Positions 10,571-19,467 of a stretch of DNA of 64,000 nucleotides are shown here, piece by piece. The notes under the pieces are model-generated. The model was not told where the DNA came from, did no database searches, and saw nothing but the letters and a program-made list of their open reading frames with translations. Position numbers and translations under genes: made by a program. The stretch spans positions 620,001 to 684,000 of the forward strand of contig NZ_CP006821.1 in the NCBI RefSeq assembly GCF_000600085.1, read 5' to 3'. Origin of the DNA: Helicobacter pylori oki112 (lineage in GTDB: Bacteria > Campylobacterota > Campylobacteria > Campylobacterales > Helicobacteraceae). Every line of letters starts with the position of its first letter. The first letter of the stretch is position 1.

Positions 10571-11536
10571 GTGTTAGTAGATAGTTTTAATAGGGTTATT
10601 GATTATATTAGGGTGTCTGTAACCAAGCAATGCAATTTCAGGTGTCAGTATTGCATGCCTGCTACGCCATTAAATTTTTTTGATGATGAAGAATTATTGC
10701 CTTTGGATAATGTTTTAGAATTTCTTAAAATCGCTATTGATGAGGGCGTTAAAAAAATTAGAATCACGGGTGGGGAGCCGCTATTACGCAAGGGTTTAGA
10801 CGAATTTATCGCTAAACTGCACGCTTACAATAAGGAAGTAGCGTTAGTTTTAAGCACTAATGGTTTTTTACTCAAAAAAATGGCTAAGGATTTAAAAAAT
10901 GCTGGGTTATCACGGGTGAATGTTTCATTAGATTCTTTAAAAAGCGATAGGGTTTTAAAAATCTCTCAAAAAGACGCTCTTAAAAATACGCTAGAAGGGA
11001 TTGAAGAGTCCTTGAAAGCGGGTTTAAAACTCAAATTAAACACGGTTGTGATGAAAAGCGTTAATGATGATGAAATCTTAGAGCTTTTGGAATACGCAAA
11101 AAATAGAAGTATACAAATCCGCTACATTGAATTTATGGAAAATACGCATGCTAAAAGTTTGGTTAAAGGCTTGAAAGAGGAAGAAATTTTAGATTTGATC
11201 GCTCAAAAATATAAGATTATGGGCATGGAAAAACCTAAACAAGGGTCTTCTAAAATCTACACGCTAGAAAATGGCTATCAATTTGGCATTATCGCTCCGC
11301 ATAGCGATGACTTTTGCCAATCTTGCAATCGTATCCGTTTGGCTTCTGATGGCAAGATTTGCCCATGTTTATACTATCAAGACGCCATAGACGCTAAAGA
11401 AGCGATCATAAATAAAGATACAAAAATGATGAAAAGGCTTTTAAAGCAATCTGTCATCAATAAACCAGAAAAAAACATGTGGAATGATAAAAACAGCGAA
11501 ACTCCCACAAGGGCGTTTTACTACACAGGGGGGTAA
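10571..11536 (+). CDS. moaA: GTP 3',8-cyclase (molybdenum cofactor biosynthesis protein A)
   Basis: The 321-residue radical-SAM enzyme catalyses the first step of molybdopterin synthesis from GTP. The SAM cluster motif CxxxCxxC is at residues 21, 25 and 28 (CNFRCQYC), followed by ITGGEPLLR. The second cluster is the C-terminal CxxC with a third Cys about 14 residues later. A GTG start is chosen with AAGGG about eight bases upstream. It is divergent from mobA. Confidence 0.95.
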   Translation: MLVDSFNRVIDYIRVSVTKQCNFRCQYCMPATPLNFFDDEELLPLDNVLEFLKIAIDEGVKKIRITGGEPLLRKGLDEFIAKLHAYNKEVALVLSTNGFLLKKMAKDLKNAGLSRVNVSLDSLKSDRVLKISQKDALKNTLEGIEESLKAGLKLKLNTVVMKSVNDDEILELLEYAKNRSIQIRYIEFMENTHAKSLVKGLKEEEILDLIAQKYKIMGMEKPKQGSSKIYTLENGYQFGIIAPHSDDFCQSCNRIRLASDGKICPCLYYQDAIDAKEAIINKDTKMMKRLLKQSVINKPEKNMWNDKNSETPTRAFYYTGG

Positions 11537-11600
11537 GGAAAATATTTATTATTTTAAACCTTTTTATTAAAAATAAGGCGGTTTGCTTAGGATTTTTGGT

Positions 11601-11606
11601 TATAGT
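11601..11606 (+). promoter_or_regulatory. -10 element before the G-tract mini-gene
   Basis: TATAGT preceded by GGT is a good extended -10 box 31 bases before the ATG at 11637. With the strong AAGGAG site it indicates that the downstream small ORF is expressed. Confidence 0.5.
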
Positions 11607-11636
11607 GGCTAGGATTGAACAATAAGGAGTGTCTTT

Positions 11637-11795
11637 ATGGAAAAAGTCCTAGCGTTTTTTATCCTTAGCTTTTTTATTTCCGGCTTTTTTTGGGGGGGGG
11701 GGGTTACTTATAAGCCTACCCTAAACCTTTTAGAATCCCCCAAATTTCTCGCTTTTTTTAAATCTCACCTATTAACACCGCTAAAGAGAGGGTAA
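11637..11795 (+). CDS. small hydrophobic protein with in-frame G12 tract
   Basis: The 52-residue ORF has AAGGAG seven bases before its ATG. It reads as one N-terminal membrane segment or signal (MEKVLAFFILSFFISGFFW), then a run of glycines encoded by twelve G residues, then a basic tail. At G12 the frame runs to the TAA at 11793; one G more or fewer stops it within a few codons after the tract. No homologue is recognised. Its position just before the accessory genes suggests it may belong to that cluster. Confidence 0.6.
   Translation: MEKVLAFFILSFFISGFFWGGGVTYKPTLNLLESPKFLAFFKSHLLTPLKRG
11692..11703 (+). repeat. poly-G tract, G12
   Basis: Twelve consecutive G residues lie inside the 52-codon ORF. 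Tracts of this length are the commonest slipped-strand phase-variation element in H. pylori. Confidence 0.97.
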
Positions 11796-11798
11796 TTC

Positions 11799-12642
11799 AT
11801 GTTAGAAAACATGCAAAATATTTCGTTACAAAGCTCTCATGAAGCAGGGGTGGATATTACAGAGAGCAAAATGCTTATAAAATTTGCACCATTATTATTG
11901 ATGAATTTAATTATTATTGATGAATTTATATGAACATGTTGGAAATGGCAAGGATTCCAAAGAAGCGTTCGATCAAGCCATGAAGGATGCAAAGGATGTG
12001 GTGCTTAGCTATGGTAGAGTAGCCTTTCTTAAAGACATGGTTTCAAATAGTCCAAACGAAACAATCCAAAGTTTTGATGGAGACTTAGAAGGTGTGATGC
12101 ACTTAGAAAAAACTGGCATAGAATGTTATAAGATATTCGTTGACTATGGTTCTCAAAAGATCGATGATGATGAGCTTTCTTGTCGTTTGTTACACACTGG
12201 CACGAAAATTTTAGGCACAAAAGCTATGGCAGTTGTTGGTCAAACATTCATCCCTATTCCTGGAGTTGGAGCGATAATTGGAAATTTTGTGGGTGCATTA
12301 CTGAGTAAAACTCTCTGTGAAAATTTGCGAGATGCTCTAAAAGAGGCTAAATTGGCACGCCAAAGGCGTATAGAGATTGAAAAAGAATGCTGTGAAAGTA
12401 TTAGGCTGTTAGAGATCTATCGCAATCAATTTAAGGAAGTGTTTAAGCAATATTTTCATGGGAATGTAAAATTCTTTAATGAGAATTTTAATAATCTTGA
12501 GAGGGTGCTTTATGCAGGAGATGCAGATTTGGCCATAGGAGTCAATAATAAGATTCAAGAAAGACTAGGTCAAAAGCCCTTGTTTAATAATACCCAAGAA
12601 TTTTTGGAACTCATGAATAATGGTGGAAAAATAGAAATTTAA
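11799..12642 (+). pseudogene. accessory membrane-associated protein gene split by a 19-bp tandem duplication
   Basis: The frame from ATG 11799 (AGAGAGGG upstream) ends after 44 codons at TGA 11931. A second frame from TTG 11917 or ATG 11920, with no ribosome site, encodes 241 residues to 12642. The break coincides with two tandem 19-base copies; removing one joins the frames into about 278 residues. The product is helical with a central glycine-rich hydrophobic segment (IPIPGVGAIIGNFVGALLS) that could enter a membrane, then a long charged helix. Function is not recognised. It heads a three-gene cluster. Confidence 0.75.
11891..11928 (+). repeat. 19-bp tandem duplication causing a frameshift
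   Basis: Two perfect, adjacent 19-base units (11891-11909 and 11910-11928). As 19 is not a multiple of three, the extra copy shifts the frame of the surrounding gene. Confidence 0.97.
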
Positions 12643-12652
12643 AGGAGAAATC

Positions 12653-12961
12653 ATGGAAGAACAAAAAGATATGGGTCAAAGTGTGATCTTAACCAAAGTG
12701 CTGAAGTCGTTAGAAAGTGGTGGTTCTTTCAGTCAAAGAGATCGTGAGAAATTCGCACAAGCCGCTAGAACGCATGGGATTGAAGATGGCGTTATTGAAG
12801 AAATTATTGATATTGGTCAAACGCTCAGCCTTATCTACCGCCATGAAGATCTTATTGATGCAAGCGATTTATCAAGAGAACAAAAGAAAACCATGCGTGC
12901 TGAGCTTCAAAAAAGCATTGATGAAAATCTAGAAGCTTTAAGAAATATCATAAACACATAA
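12653..12961 (+). CDS. small helical protein of the accessory cluster, unknown
   Basis: The 102-residue, highly charged protein is predicted to be all helical, with no membrane segment and no motif that I recognise. AAAGGAG precedes the ATG. It lies 10 bases after the upstream gene and 10 bases before the downstream one, so the three form an operon. As the only intact gene of the trio it could be a partner or regulator of the two flanking membrane-seeking proteins; that is inference. Confidence 0.75.
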   Translation: MEEQKDMGQSVILTKVLKSLESGGSFSQRDREKFAQAARTHGIEDGVIEEIIDIGQTLSLIYRHEDLIDASDLSREQKKTMRAELQKSIDENLEALRNIINT

Positions 12962-12971
12962 AGGATAAAAT

Positions 12972-14028
12972 ATGCCATTACCATTCATTTTAGGAGGGTT
13001 AGCCCTAGCGGTAGCAGGATACGGAGTTAAAAAAGGGATTGATGCAAAGGGTGCCAACGACAAAACCAAAGACCTACTCAAAAAAGCAGAGGAACGGCTA
13101 GAAGACAATAAAGAAGAGGGCTGAGTCTGCGGAGTCTGGTTGCAAGAATGCTTTTGCAAGGTTTGGCGAGAAAAAACTCCATGTTTTAAGCCATAGCGTT
13201 CCAAACTTTTTGGATCATTTCCACCAATTGAAGGGTCATGAGTTTGTCATCAACAATATGGGTATGCAAAACATTCAAGAGCAAGTCTCAGAGGCGATAA
13301 GTGTTGTCAATAAGTGTAAAGAGATGGGTTTGTCGGATCTTGCTAGTTTGGGTGGCGTGGGCGTTGCGGTTGGAGTTCTTGCCACTTATGGTGCATACAC
13401 TGGTATAAGTGCGGCGGCTGGTGGCACGGTGCTGTCTCATATTGGTGGCGCTCTTGCTTGGATGAGTGGTGGGGCGATTTCTTTGGGAGGTGGGTTGGCT
13501 GCTGGGAGTATGGCGTTGATTGGAGGGGTTGGTGCTGCACCCGTGATCGCTATCTTGGGGGCTTTGAGTGCTTCTAAAATGGAAAAAAAGCGAGACGATG
13601 CCAAAGCTTACCACTCTCAAGTTAAAGCATTCGCCAAAAAAGTAGATGTAATAGTTGATAATCTTCAAGCCGTTAGGAAAGTGGTAGATCTTTTCACTAG
13701 GCAGATCACAAAATTTGACGCACTGTTTTTCTCGCTTTCTCAAGACGCCATCGCCACGATGAAAAAGCACAACTATGATGTTTCACATTACAATCAAAAA
13801 GAAAATGATCAGATAGCTACTACTTATTCAACTCTTATGACTTTGAGCGCTTTTTTGAAAGTCTCTATCATGGACAAACAACACCAAAAGCTCACTGAAA
13901 AAGCAAAAAACGCGCTCAATCTCATGCGAGATCAGACGGATAGCTTAGAAAATGGGAATTATAGCTTGCGTGGTATTAGATTTAGGCAAGTGCAACTTGA
14001 AGATCTAAGAGACGATAAGACTTCTTAA
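12972..14028 (+). pseudogene. glycine-rich membrane-seeking protein gene with frameshift near codon 50
   Basis: The ATG at 12972 (AAGGATAAA upstream) opens MPLPFILGGLALAVAGYG, a membrane-inserting N-terminus, and stops at TGA 13122 after 50 codons. The next frame is open from before 13105 to 14028 and continues the same protein; from TTG 13210 alone it gives 272 residues. Deleting one G of the GGG at 13118-13120 would restore about 350 residues. The second part has a long Gly/Ala hydrophobic stretch (about 55-120 of the 272) followed by coiled helices. The function is unknown, and a pore-like or membrane-anchored effector is speculation. Confidence 0.75.
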
Positions 14029-14060
14029 AGCTATAAGGCTTTAAAAGAGGAAAAGAGGGT

Positions 14061-14408
14061 GTGAAAGAGAGGGTAAAAGAAGCGAGCATGGAAGAATCAA
14101 AAAAGCGAACAACTCTTAATCGTTTCCCTTGCACCTCTTGTGGGCTTTGCTGTAAAAATATCGCTGGGATTATTGAGCTTATTGGGTTTGATGCGGGCAA
14201 TGGGGTGTGCAAGTTTTTGGATTTAGAAACCAATCTGTGCAAGATTTATGAATCGCGCCCGTTAATTTGCAGGATTGATGAAGTGCACAAAAAGATTTAT
14301 TCCCATATTCCGCTGAAGGAGTTTTATACCAAAAACGCAGAGGTTTGTAACGCTTTGCAAGAGACAAACCATATGGATATAAGTTTTAGGGTTATTCTTA
14401 ATCAATAA
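14061..14408 (+). CDS. YkgJ-family cysteine-cluster protein
   Basis: The protein is about 115 residues from GTG 14061, or 106 from ATG 14088; neither start has a clearly better ribosome site. The core CTSCGLCCK, later VCKFL, LCKIYESRPLICR and a final Cys match the YkgJ/zinc-iron-chelating family of small cysteine-rich proteins, which may bind a metal or Fe-S cluster. The biochemical role of the family is not established. It converges on ftsY. Confidence 0.85.
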   Translation: MKERVKEASMEESKKRTTLNRFPCTSCGLCCKNIAGIIELIGFDAGNGVCKFLDLETNLCKIYESRPLICRIDEVHKKIYSHIPLKEFYTKNAEVCNALQETNHMDISFRVILNQ

Positions 14409-14416
14409 TTTTTAAT

Positions 14417-15310
14417 TTATTGTTCCACAAACACCGCATCAACCAAGTCTGCTATAAAGCGTTCTTCATCAAAAGCGATCAAATCGTCTTCTTTTTCGCC
14501 CATTCCTAAATAAAGAATGGGTAATTTCAACTCATACAGCACGCTTAAAATCGCTCCGCCTTTAGAAGTGCCATCAAGCTTAGTCATAATCACGCCATCT
14601 AGCGCCAAAGTCTCATGGAAAATTTTGGCTTGCGTGAGCCCAGAACTCCCTTGCGTGCCGTCTAAAATAAGGAATTTATAAAAGGGGGCGTCTTTTAAAA
14701 CTTTAGAGCAGGTGCGCGCGATTTTAGAAAGCTCGTTTTTAAGGTTGGTCTGATTGTGCAGCCTCCCGGCGGTGTCTATAAAAACTTCATCTATATTTTT
14801 AGCGATCGCGCTTTCTATGGTGTTATAAGCTAAAGAGCTTGGATCGCTCCCTTCTTTGGCGCTAATGACTTGAATGTTAAGCTTTTCACCCCACAATTGG
14901 AGCTGTTTGACTGCAGCCGCTCTAAAGGTATCGCCTGCTCCTAAAAGCGCTTTTTTATGCTGTTTTAAAGAAAGCTTGGCTAATTTAGCGATCGTTGTGG
15001 TTTTACCCGCCCCATTAACCCCCACGATCAAATGCACTAAGGGTTTTGTGGTGATGGTCTTTAGGCGGGTTTTATCATAATAGCTTTCCCCACGCACAAA
15101 ACGCAACAAAGCGACCTCTAGTTGCTTGGGCGTAATTAAATCGCCTAAATGCTTTAACAAGCTCTCTATCAAATCGTATTGGATGTCAAAGCCAATCAAA
15201 ATTTCTTCTAATTCCTCTTTAGGAACGCTTTGGCGCTTTTTCTCTTTAGCCTCTTCTTTAATCTCTTCACCCTTAATTTTATTGACAATTTTTTTGAAAA
15301 AATTAAACAT
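14417..15310 (-). CDS. ftsY: signal recognition particle receptor FtsY
   Basis: The 297-residue SRP GTPase docks ribosome-SRP complexes at the inner membrane. The NG core is complete: P-loop [10 protein letters not shown] (about 97-106), DTAGR and TKLDG. The acidic A domain seen in enterobacteria is reduced to a short Lys/Glu-rich N-terminus of about 30 residues, normal for this group. ATG follows AAGGATT. The preceding lipoprotein gene ends seven bases upstream. Confidence 0.96.
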   Translation of the reverse strand: MFNFFKKIVNKIKGEEIKEEAKEKKRQSVPKEELEEILIGFDIQYDLIESLLKHLGDLITPKQLEVALLRFVRGESYYDKTRLKTITTKPLVHLIVGVNGAGKTTTIAKLAKLSLKQHKKALLGAGDTFRAAAVKQLQLWGEKLNIQVISAKEGSDPSSLAYNTIESAIAKNIDEVFIDTAGRLHNQTNLKNELSKIARTCSKVLKDAPFYKFLILDGTQGSSGLTQAKIFHETLALDGVIMTKLDGTSKGGAILSVLYELKLPILYLGMGEKEDDLIAFDEERFIADLVDAVFVEQ

Positions 15311-15316
15311 GGTTTT

Positions 15317-15874
15317 TTAATCCTTTAAATTGGAAATATCAAATTGGAGCATTTCTATTGGCACGATCCCTTGATACATTTTGATCAATTGGTGTTTGTA
15401 ATATAAGAGCATGTTAAAAGAATGGTTTAAAGAGTCATGCTTTAAATGATCAAAAAGAGCGGTATCTTTAGGGTTTAAAATTATAAAATCAGCTTGAAAA
15501 TGTGCGCTAAAGTCTTTGATTTCATCGCTTGAATAGGGTTGATTGAGTAAAATAAGCACCCTCAAACGATCTTTAAAAGTTTTTTTTAAGATGTTAAAGC
15601 TGGGGGCGTAATCTTTTAAAAAATCGTCTAAAGCGCTTAAAACTAATAGAGTAGGGGTGTTGGAATCCGGGCTGATATTGAGAGAATCTAAATCGCCTGT
15701 AATCGTGTATTCTTGGTTATTCAAATCCATAGCGGTGTAGGTTTTAGGGCTATTTTCTTGTGGGGTATTGTTTTGAGAATCTTGAGATTTTTGAGAATTT
15801 TTACAAGCACTAAAACCCAACAAAACGATAAAAACCAGCGCGATAAAACGCAAAAAATAAGCCTTAATTCTCAT
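15317..15874 (-). CDS. thioredoxin-fold-like lipoprotein, unknown
   Basis: The roughly 185-residue protein starts with a lipoprotein signal peptide whose lipobox LLGFSAC gives acylation at Cys near residue 24, followed by a Ser/Gln/Asn-rich linker. The body resembles a thioredoxin or TlpA-like fold but has no CxxC pair, so disulfide chemistry is unlikely. ATG 15874 is preferred over GTG 15883 because AAGGA lies ten bases before it. It is in an apparent operon with ftsY. Confidence 0.8.
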   Translation of the reverse strand: MRIKAYFLRFIALVFIVLLGFSACKNSQKSQDSQNNTPQENSPKTYTAMDLNNQEYTITGDLDSLNISPDSNTPTLLVLSALDDFLKDYAPSFNILKKTFKDRLRVLILLNQPYSSDEIKDFSAHFQADFIILNPKDTALFDHLKHDSLNHSFNMLLYYKHQLIKMYQGIVPIEMLQFDISNLKD

Positions 15875-15962
15875 TATAAACACATCCTTAAGAATAATAA
15901 AATGGTAACTAATAACCTAAAATTATACTATAATGTAAGTCTAAAATTTAAGGATTATAACC

Positions 15963-16646
15963 ATTAAAACGATTTTTAGAGATTTTTGTAAAGAACGCTT
16001 GAAAAGGGCTAAACCAACCAAAGATAAAGCAGTCAGGGATAAATTGGCTTGCAAGCTTTTGTTTTGGAAACTCAAAGATTATCAAAATATTTTATTGTAT
16101 AGCCCGTTAGGGCATGAGCTTGACATTAGGCCTTTGATTTTGAAGTTAAGACAAAAAAATAAGCGCGTGTGGTTGCCTAAAAGCATCAAAAAAGGCACTC
16201 ATTTTTCTAAAGAGGGTTTTACTATCGCACCCTTTAGGTTGCCCTTAAAGCGTTTGGGGTGGTTTGATGAGCCGAGTTTGTCGTGCTATTATAAGCGGGA
16301 ATTAGATTGTATTGTCGTGCCGATTTTAGGAATGGATACAAGCTTTAGGCGCGTGGGTTTTGGGCTAGGCATGTATGATAGGAGTTTGCCCCAATTATTC
16401 AAAAGGCGACTAAAACGCCCCTTAATCGTGTTTGTGAGTAGGGAGTTAGCGCTAGCTAATGGTGTTCTTACAGACGCCTATGACATTGAAGCGGATCTTT
16501 ATATGAATGCTCGTATCGTTATGAAGAATAATAGAAGGAAACATTATGAGCAACGGGTTAATTTACATTTCATTAGAAGTCTTAGTAGCGTGTTTGATTA
16601 CCGCTCTAGTCATGTATTATGTGATGAAAAAGATCTATTATGCTAG
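15963..16646 (+). CDS. 5-formyltetrahydrofolate cyclo-ligase, probable ATT start
   Basis: The protein converts 5-formyl-THF to methenyl-THF using ATP. Family motifs are ILLYSPLGHELDIRPL, the VVPILGMD region and VGFGLGMYDR (glycine-rich loop). The first canonical start is TTG 15999, but the family N-terminal helix (FRDFCKERLKRAK) is encoded upstream in the same frame, and an ideal AAGGA site sits eight bases before an ATT codon at 15963. The 3' end overlaps rny by about 100 bases, so the last 30 or so residues may not be conserved. Confidence 0.8.
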   Translation: MKTIFRDFCKERLKRAKPTKDKAVRDKLACKLLFWKLKDYQNILLYSPLGHELDIRPLILKLRQKNKRVWLPKSIKKGTHFSKEGFTIAPFRLPLKRLGWFDEPSLSCYYKRELDCIVVPILGMDTSFRRVGFGLGMYDRSLPQLFKRRLKRPLIVFVSRELALANGVLTDAYDIEADLYMNARIVMKNNRRKHYEQRVNLHFIRSLSSVFDYRSSHVLCDEKDLLC

Positions 16647-18135
16647 AGGGCAAGCCACTTTAAAAAGCGCTTCAGCTAAAGCCAAATTAATGGAGTTTCA
16701 AGCGAAATCTTTTGTGGAAGCTGAAGAGATGCGCATGAAAAGCCAAGAATGCAAATTGCAACAGCAATATGAAAACAAGAACTTGCAACTCCAAACCCAT
16801 TTTGATAAAAAAGAAGTGCATTTGAAGCATTTAGAAGCGCAGCACAAAGAATTTGTAAGAGATGAAAAACGCTATTTGGAAAAGGAAAAAAAAGAGCTTG
16901 AAAAAGAACGCCAAATTTTAGAACAAGAGAGGGAAAATTTCAAAAAACAGCACGCTGTTTGTAAAGAAGCTCAAGCCAAAGCACTAGATGCGATGCTCAA
17001 TTACATGGCTTACACTAAAGATGAAATTAAAAGCATGATTTTAGAGCAATTAGAAGAAGAATTAGAAGCCCAAAAAAGCGCGTTAATCAGGCGTTATGAA
17101 AAAGAAGCCAAAGAAGAGGGCAAGAAAAAATCGTATGCTATTTTAGCGGAAGCGACAGCCCGTTTTGCGGGTAATTATGCAACAGAGAATTTAACAACTC
17201 GCATCGCTTTGCCTTGCTCAGATTATATCGGTCGTGTGATAGGCAAAGACGGGAAAAACATTGAAGCGTTTAAAAAGGTCAGCGGGGTGGATATAGAATT
17301 TAGCGAAGATAGCAGCGAATTGTGTTTGTCTAGTTTCAATCTTTATCGGCGTGAAGTAGCGAGCGAGACGCTTAAAATTTTAATAGAAGACGGCCGTATC
17401 CAGCCTAACAGGATTGAAGAGATTTATCATAGAGTCGCGCACAACATGGAAAGAGAATTGCTTTCTGAAGGGGAGAGCGTGGTGTTAGAATTGGAGCTTG
17501 GGGCTATGGAAGATGAGCTTAAAATTTTAATAGGCAAAATGCGTTACCGCTCCAGTTTTGGGCAAAATGCCTTACAGCATTCTAAAGAAGTCGCTCTTTT
17601 AGCCGGCCTGATTGCAGAACAGCTTGGGGGGGATAAAAAGCTCGCCAGAAGAGCCGGTATTTTGCATGATATTGGTAAAGCGCTCACCCAAGAGCTTGGG
17701 AGAGACCATGTGAATTTAGGCGTTGAGGTGTGCAAGCGCCATAAAGAAGATCCGGTTGTGATCAATGCGATTTATGCCCACCATGGGCATGAAGAGATTT
17801 TGAGCGTGGAGTGCGCGAGCGTGTGCGCGGCTGATGCGCTTTCAGCAGGGCGTCCTGGGGCTAGGAGAAAGAGCGATGAAGAATACGCTAAACGCATGCA
17901 AGCTTTAGAAGAGATCGCGCTAGAATTTGATGGGGTGGAAAAGGCGTATGCGATGGAGAGCGGGCGAGAATTAAGAGTGATTGTCAAATCCAACCAAGTT
18001 AGGGACAATCAAGTGCCTATTATTGCCAGAAAGATCGCTAAAAAGATAGAAGAGAGCGCTCAGTATGTGGGCGAAGTGGGCGTGCAAGTGGTGCGAGAAA
18101 ATCGTTTCAAAACGACAGCCACACTCAAGCAATAA
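16546..18135 (+). CDS. rny: ribonuclease Y
   Basis: The 529-residue membrane-anchored endoribonuclease takes part in mRNA decay. An N-terminal transmembrane helix (about residues 6-26) is followed by a long Lys/Glu coiled coil (about 30-190), a KH domain containing IGRVIGKDGKNIEAF, and an HD domain with catalytic His374-Asp375 (LHDIGKAL). The length is normal. ATG is preceded by AAGGA. It starts inside the 3' end of the cyclo-ligase gene. Confidence 0.95.
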   Translation: MSNGLIYISLEVLVACLITALVMYYVMKKIYYARGQATLKSASAKAKLMEFQAKSFVEAEEMRMKSQECKLQQQYENKNLQLQTHFDKKEVHLKHLEAQHKEFVRDEKRYLEKEKKELEKERQILEQERENFKKQHAVCKEAQAKALDAMLNYMAYTKDEIKSMILEQLEEELEAQKSALIRRYEKEAKEEGKKKSYAILAEATARFAGNYATENLTTRIALPCSDYIGRVIGKDGKNIEAFKKVSGVDIEFSEDSSELCLSSFNLYRREVASETLKILIEDGRIQPNRIEEIYHRVAHNMERELLSEGESVVLELELGAMEDELKILIGKMRYRSSFGQNALQHSKEVALLAGLIAEQLGGDKKLARRAGILHDIGKALTQELGRDHVNLGVEVCKRHKEDPVVINAIYAHHGHEEILSVECASVCAADALSAGRPGARRKSDEEYAKRMQALEEIALEFDGVEKAYAMESGRELRVIVKSNQVRDNQVPIIARKIAKKIEESAQYVGEVGVQVVRENRFKTTATLKQ

Positions 18136-18141
18136 GTATTT

Positions 18142-19467
18142 TTAAGCCTTTTTCCCGCACCTTTTCCATATGCCTTTAGAAAAAACTTTATAATAGATGA
18201 ATGAGCGCAAAAAAGTTTCTGATGCGATCACCACAAAAATAAATTCCACCTTAAAATGATGAATTAAAAGCAAGTAAATGGGCATGATCCTTAACCCCCA
18301 TAAGCTTAGGGTGTTAATATATAGTGAGACTTTAGAAATGCCAGCCCCTCTAAAAACTCCATCTAGCACAAAATACCCAATTAAGGGGGCTTGAGAGAGA
18401 CCCACAGCGATCAAATAAGATCGCGCCACTTCTAAGACTTCTTCATCTTGAGAGAAAAGGCTCGCAAATTCTTTAGCGAATAAGACTAAAACAATCCCTA
18501 AAACCCCCATTAAACCCATAGAGATTTTTAAAATCAAATGCGCGTATTCTGTGGCGATCTTTGGCTTGTTCGCTCCTAAATTTTGCCCTGTTAAAACCAT
18601 CGCTGCGATCATAAACCCAAATCCGGGCATGAACGAAAAGGTTTCAACCCTAATGCCTATTTGCATGCCCGCTAACACCTTATCCCCATAGCTCGCTACA
18701 AATTTGGATAAGAGAATTAAAGAAAATAAGCTCAATAAGCGCTCAAACCCGGCCGGCCAACCCACTCTAAACATGGTTTTTAAAAAAGAAAAATGAAAGG
18801 TTATTTTGAATTTTAAAGGGATTTTTTTGATTTGTATCCAAACGCCAAGCGCGAGTAATTCCAAATAAGAAACAACCACATTCGCTAAAGCAGAGCCTAC
18901 AATCCCCATTTCTTTAAAACCAAAATCCCCAAAAATCAAGGCTTGATTTAAAAAAATACATGCTATGACCATGATGATTTTGACAATAAAGGGGGTTAGG
19001 GTGTCTGAAAAACTAGCGAGCGCTGAAACTAAAACATTTTTTAAAAAAATACTCGGTAGCGCAATGACTAAGACTTCTAAATAATCTTGCGTCAATTGGC
19101 GCGAAGGATCTTGTAATTGCATCCAATTTAAAAAAGGCTCAATCAAAAAATAAGAAACAAACAGCACGCCCAAACAGATCACAAACGCCCCTATAAAAAT
19201 ACTTGAAAAAGCGTGGTTGATTTGAGTAAAATCCCTAGCCCCCACAAGCCTAGAAAGAATGGCGTTAGTGCCGGTGTATAAAATCGTGTTGATGCCATAA
19301 AAAAGCATCAAAAATTGCAAGCCCACCCCTAAAGCCACAATGTGATGGTGCGAAATCTTGCCCACAAAAAAAACCGAGAGTGCGACCACCAGCACATCTA
19401 AAAAAGCATTGACCCCAGAGGGTAAGGCTAAAGAAAAGATTTTCTTAACTTGATAGATTAGCCTAAT
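18142..19467 (-). CDS. MATE-family efflux transporter, apparent non-canonical start
   Basis: This multidrug/toxin-extrusion type cation antiporter has about 12 membrane segments. The first canonical start is GTG 19395 (417 residues), but the frame is open further upstream and encodes the family-typical KKIFSLALPSGVNAFLD at the start of TM1. An ATT codon at 19467 with GGAG seven bases before it would give a complete N-terminus overlapping the end of the antiporter gene. The substrate is unknown. Confidence 0.85.
   Translation of the reverse strand: MRLIYQVKKIFSLALPSGVNAFLDVLVVALSVFFVGKISHHHIVALGVGLQFLMLFYGINTILYTGTNAILSRLVGARDFTQINHAFSSIFIGAFVICLGVLFVSYFLIEPFLNWMQLQDPSRQLTQDYLEVLVIALPSIFLKNVLVSALASFSDTLTPFIVKIIMVIACIFLNQALIFGDFGFKEMGIVGSALANVVVSYLELLALGVWIQIKKIPLKFKITFHFSFLKTMFRVGWPAGFERLLSLFSLILLSKFVASYGDKVLAGMQIGIRVETFSFMPGFGFMIAAMVLTGQNLGANKPKIATEYAHLILKISMGLMGVLGIVLVLFAKEFASLFSQDEEVLEVARSYLIAVGLSQAPLIGYFVLDGVFRGAGISKVSLYINTLSLWGLRIMPIYLLLIHHFKVEFIFVVIASETFLRSFIYYKVFSKGIWKRCGKKA

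Noticed and set aside
13288..13770. 160-codon minus-strand frame over the Gly/Ala-rich accessory gene
   Set aside because: Composition (His, Pro, Ser, Gln repeats) is a reflection of the glycine-rich coding strand, and the sense frame fits the operon.
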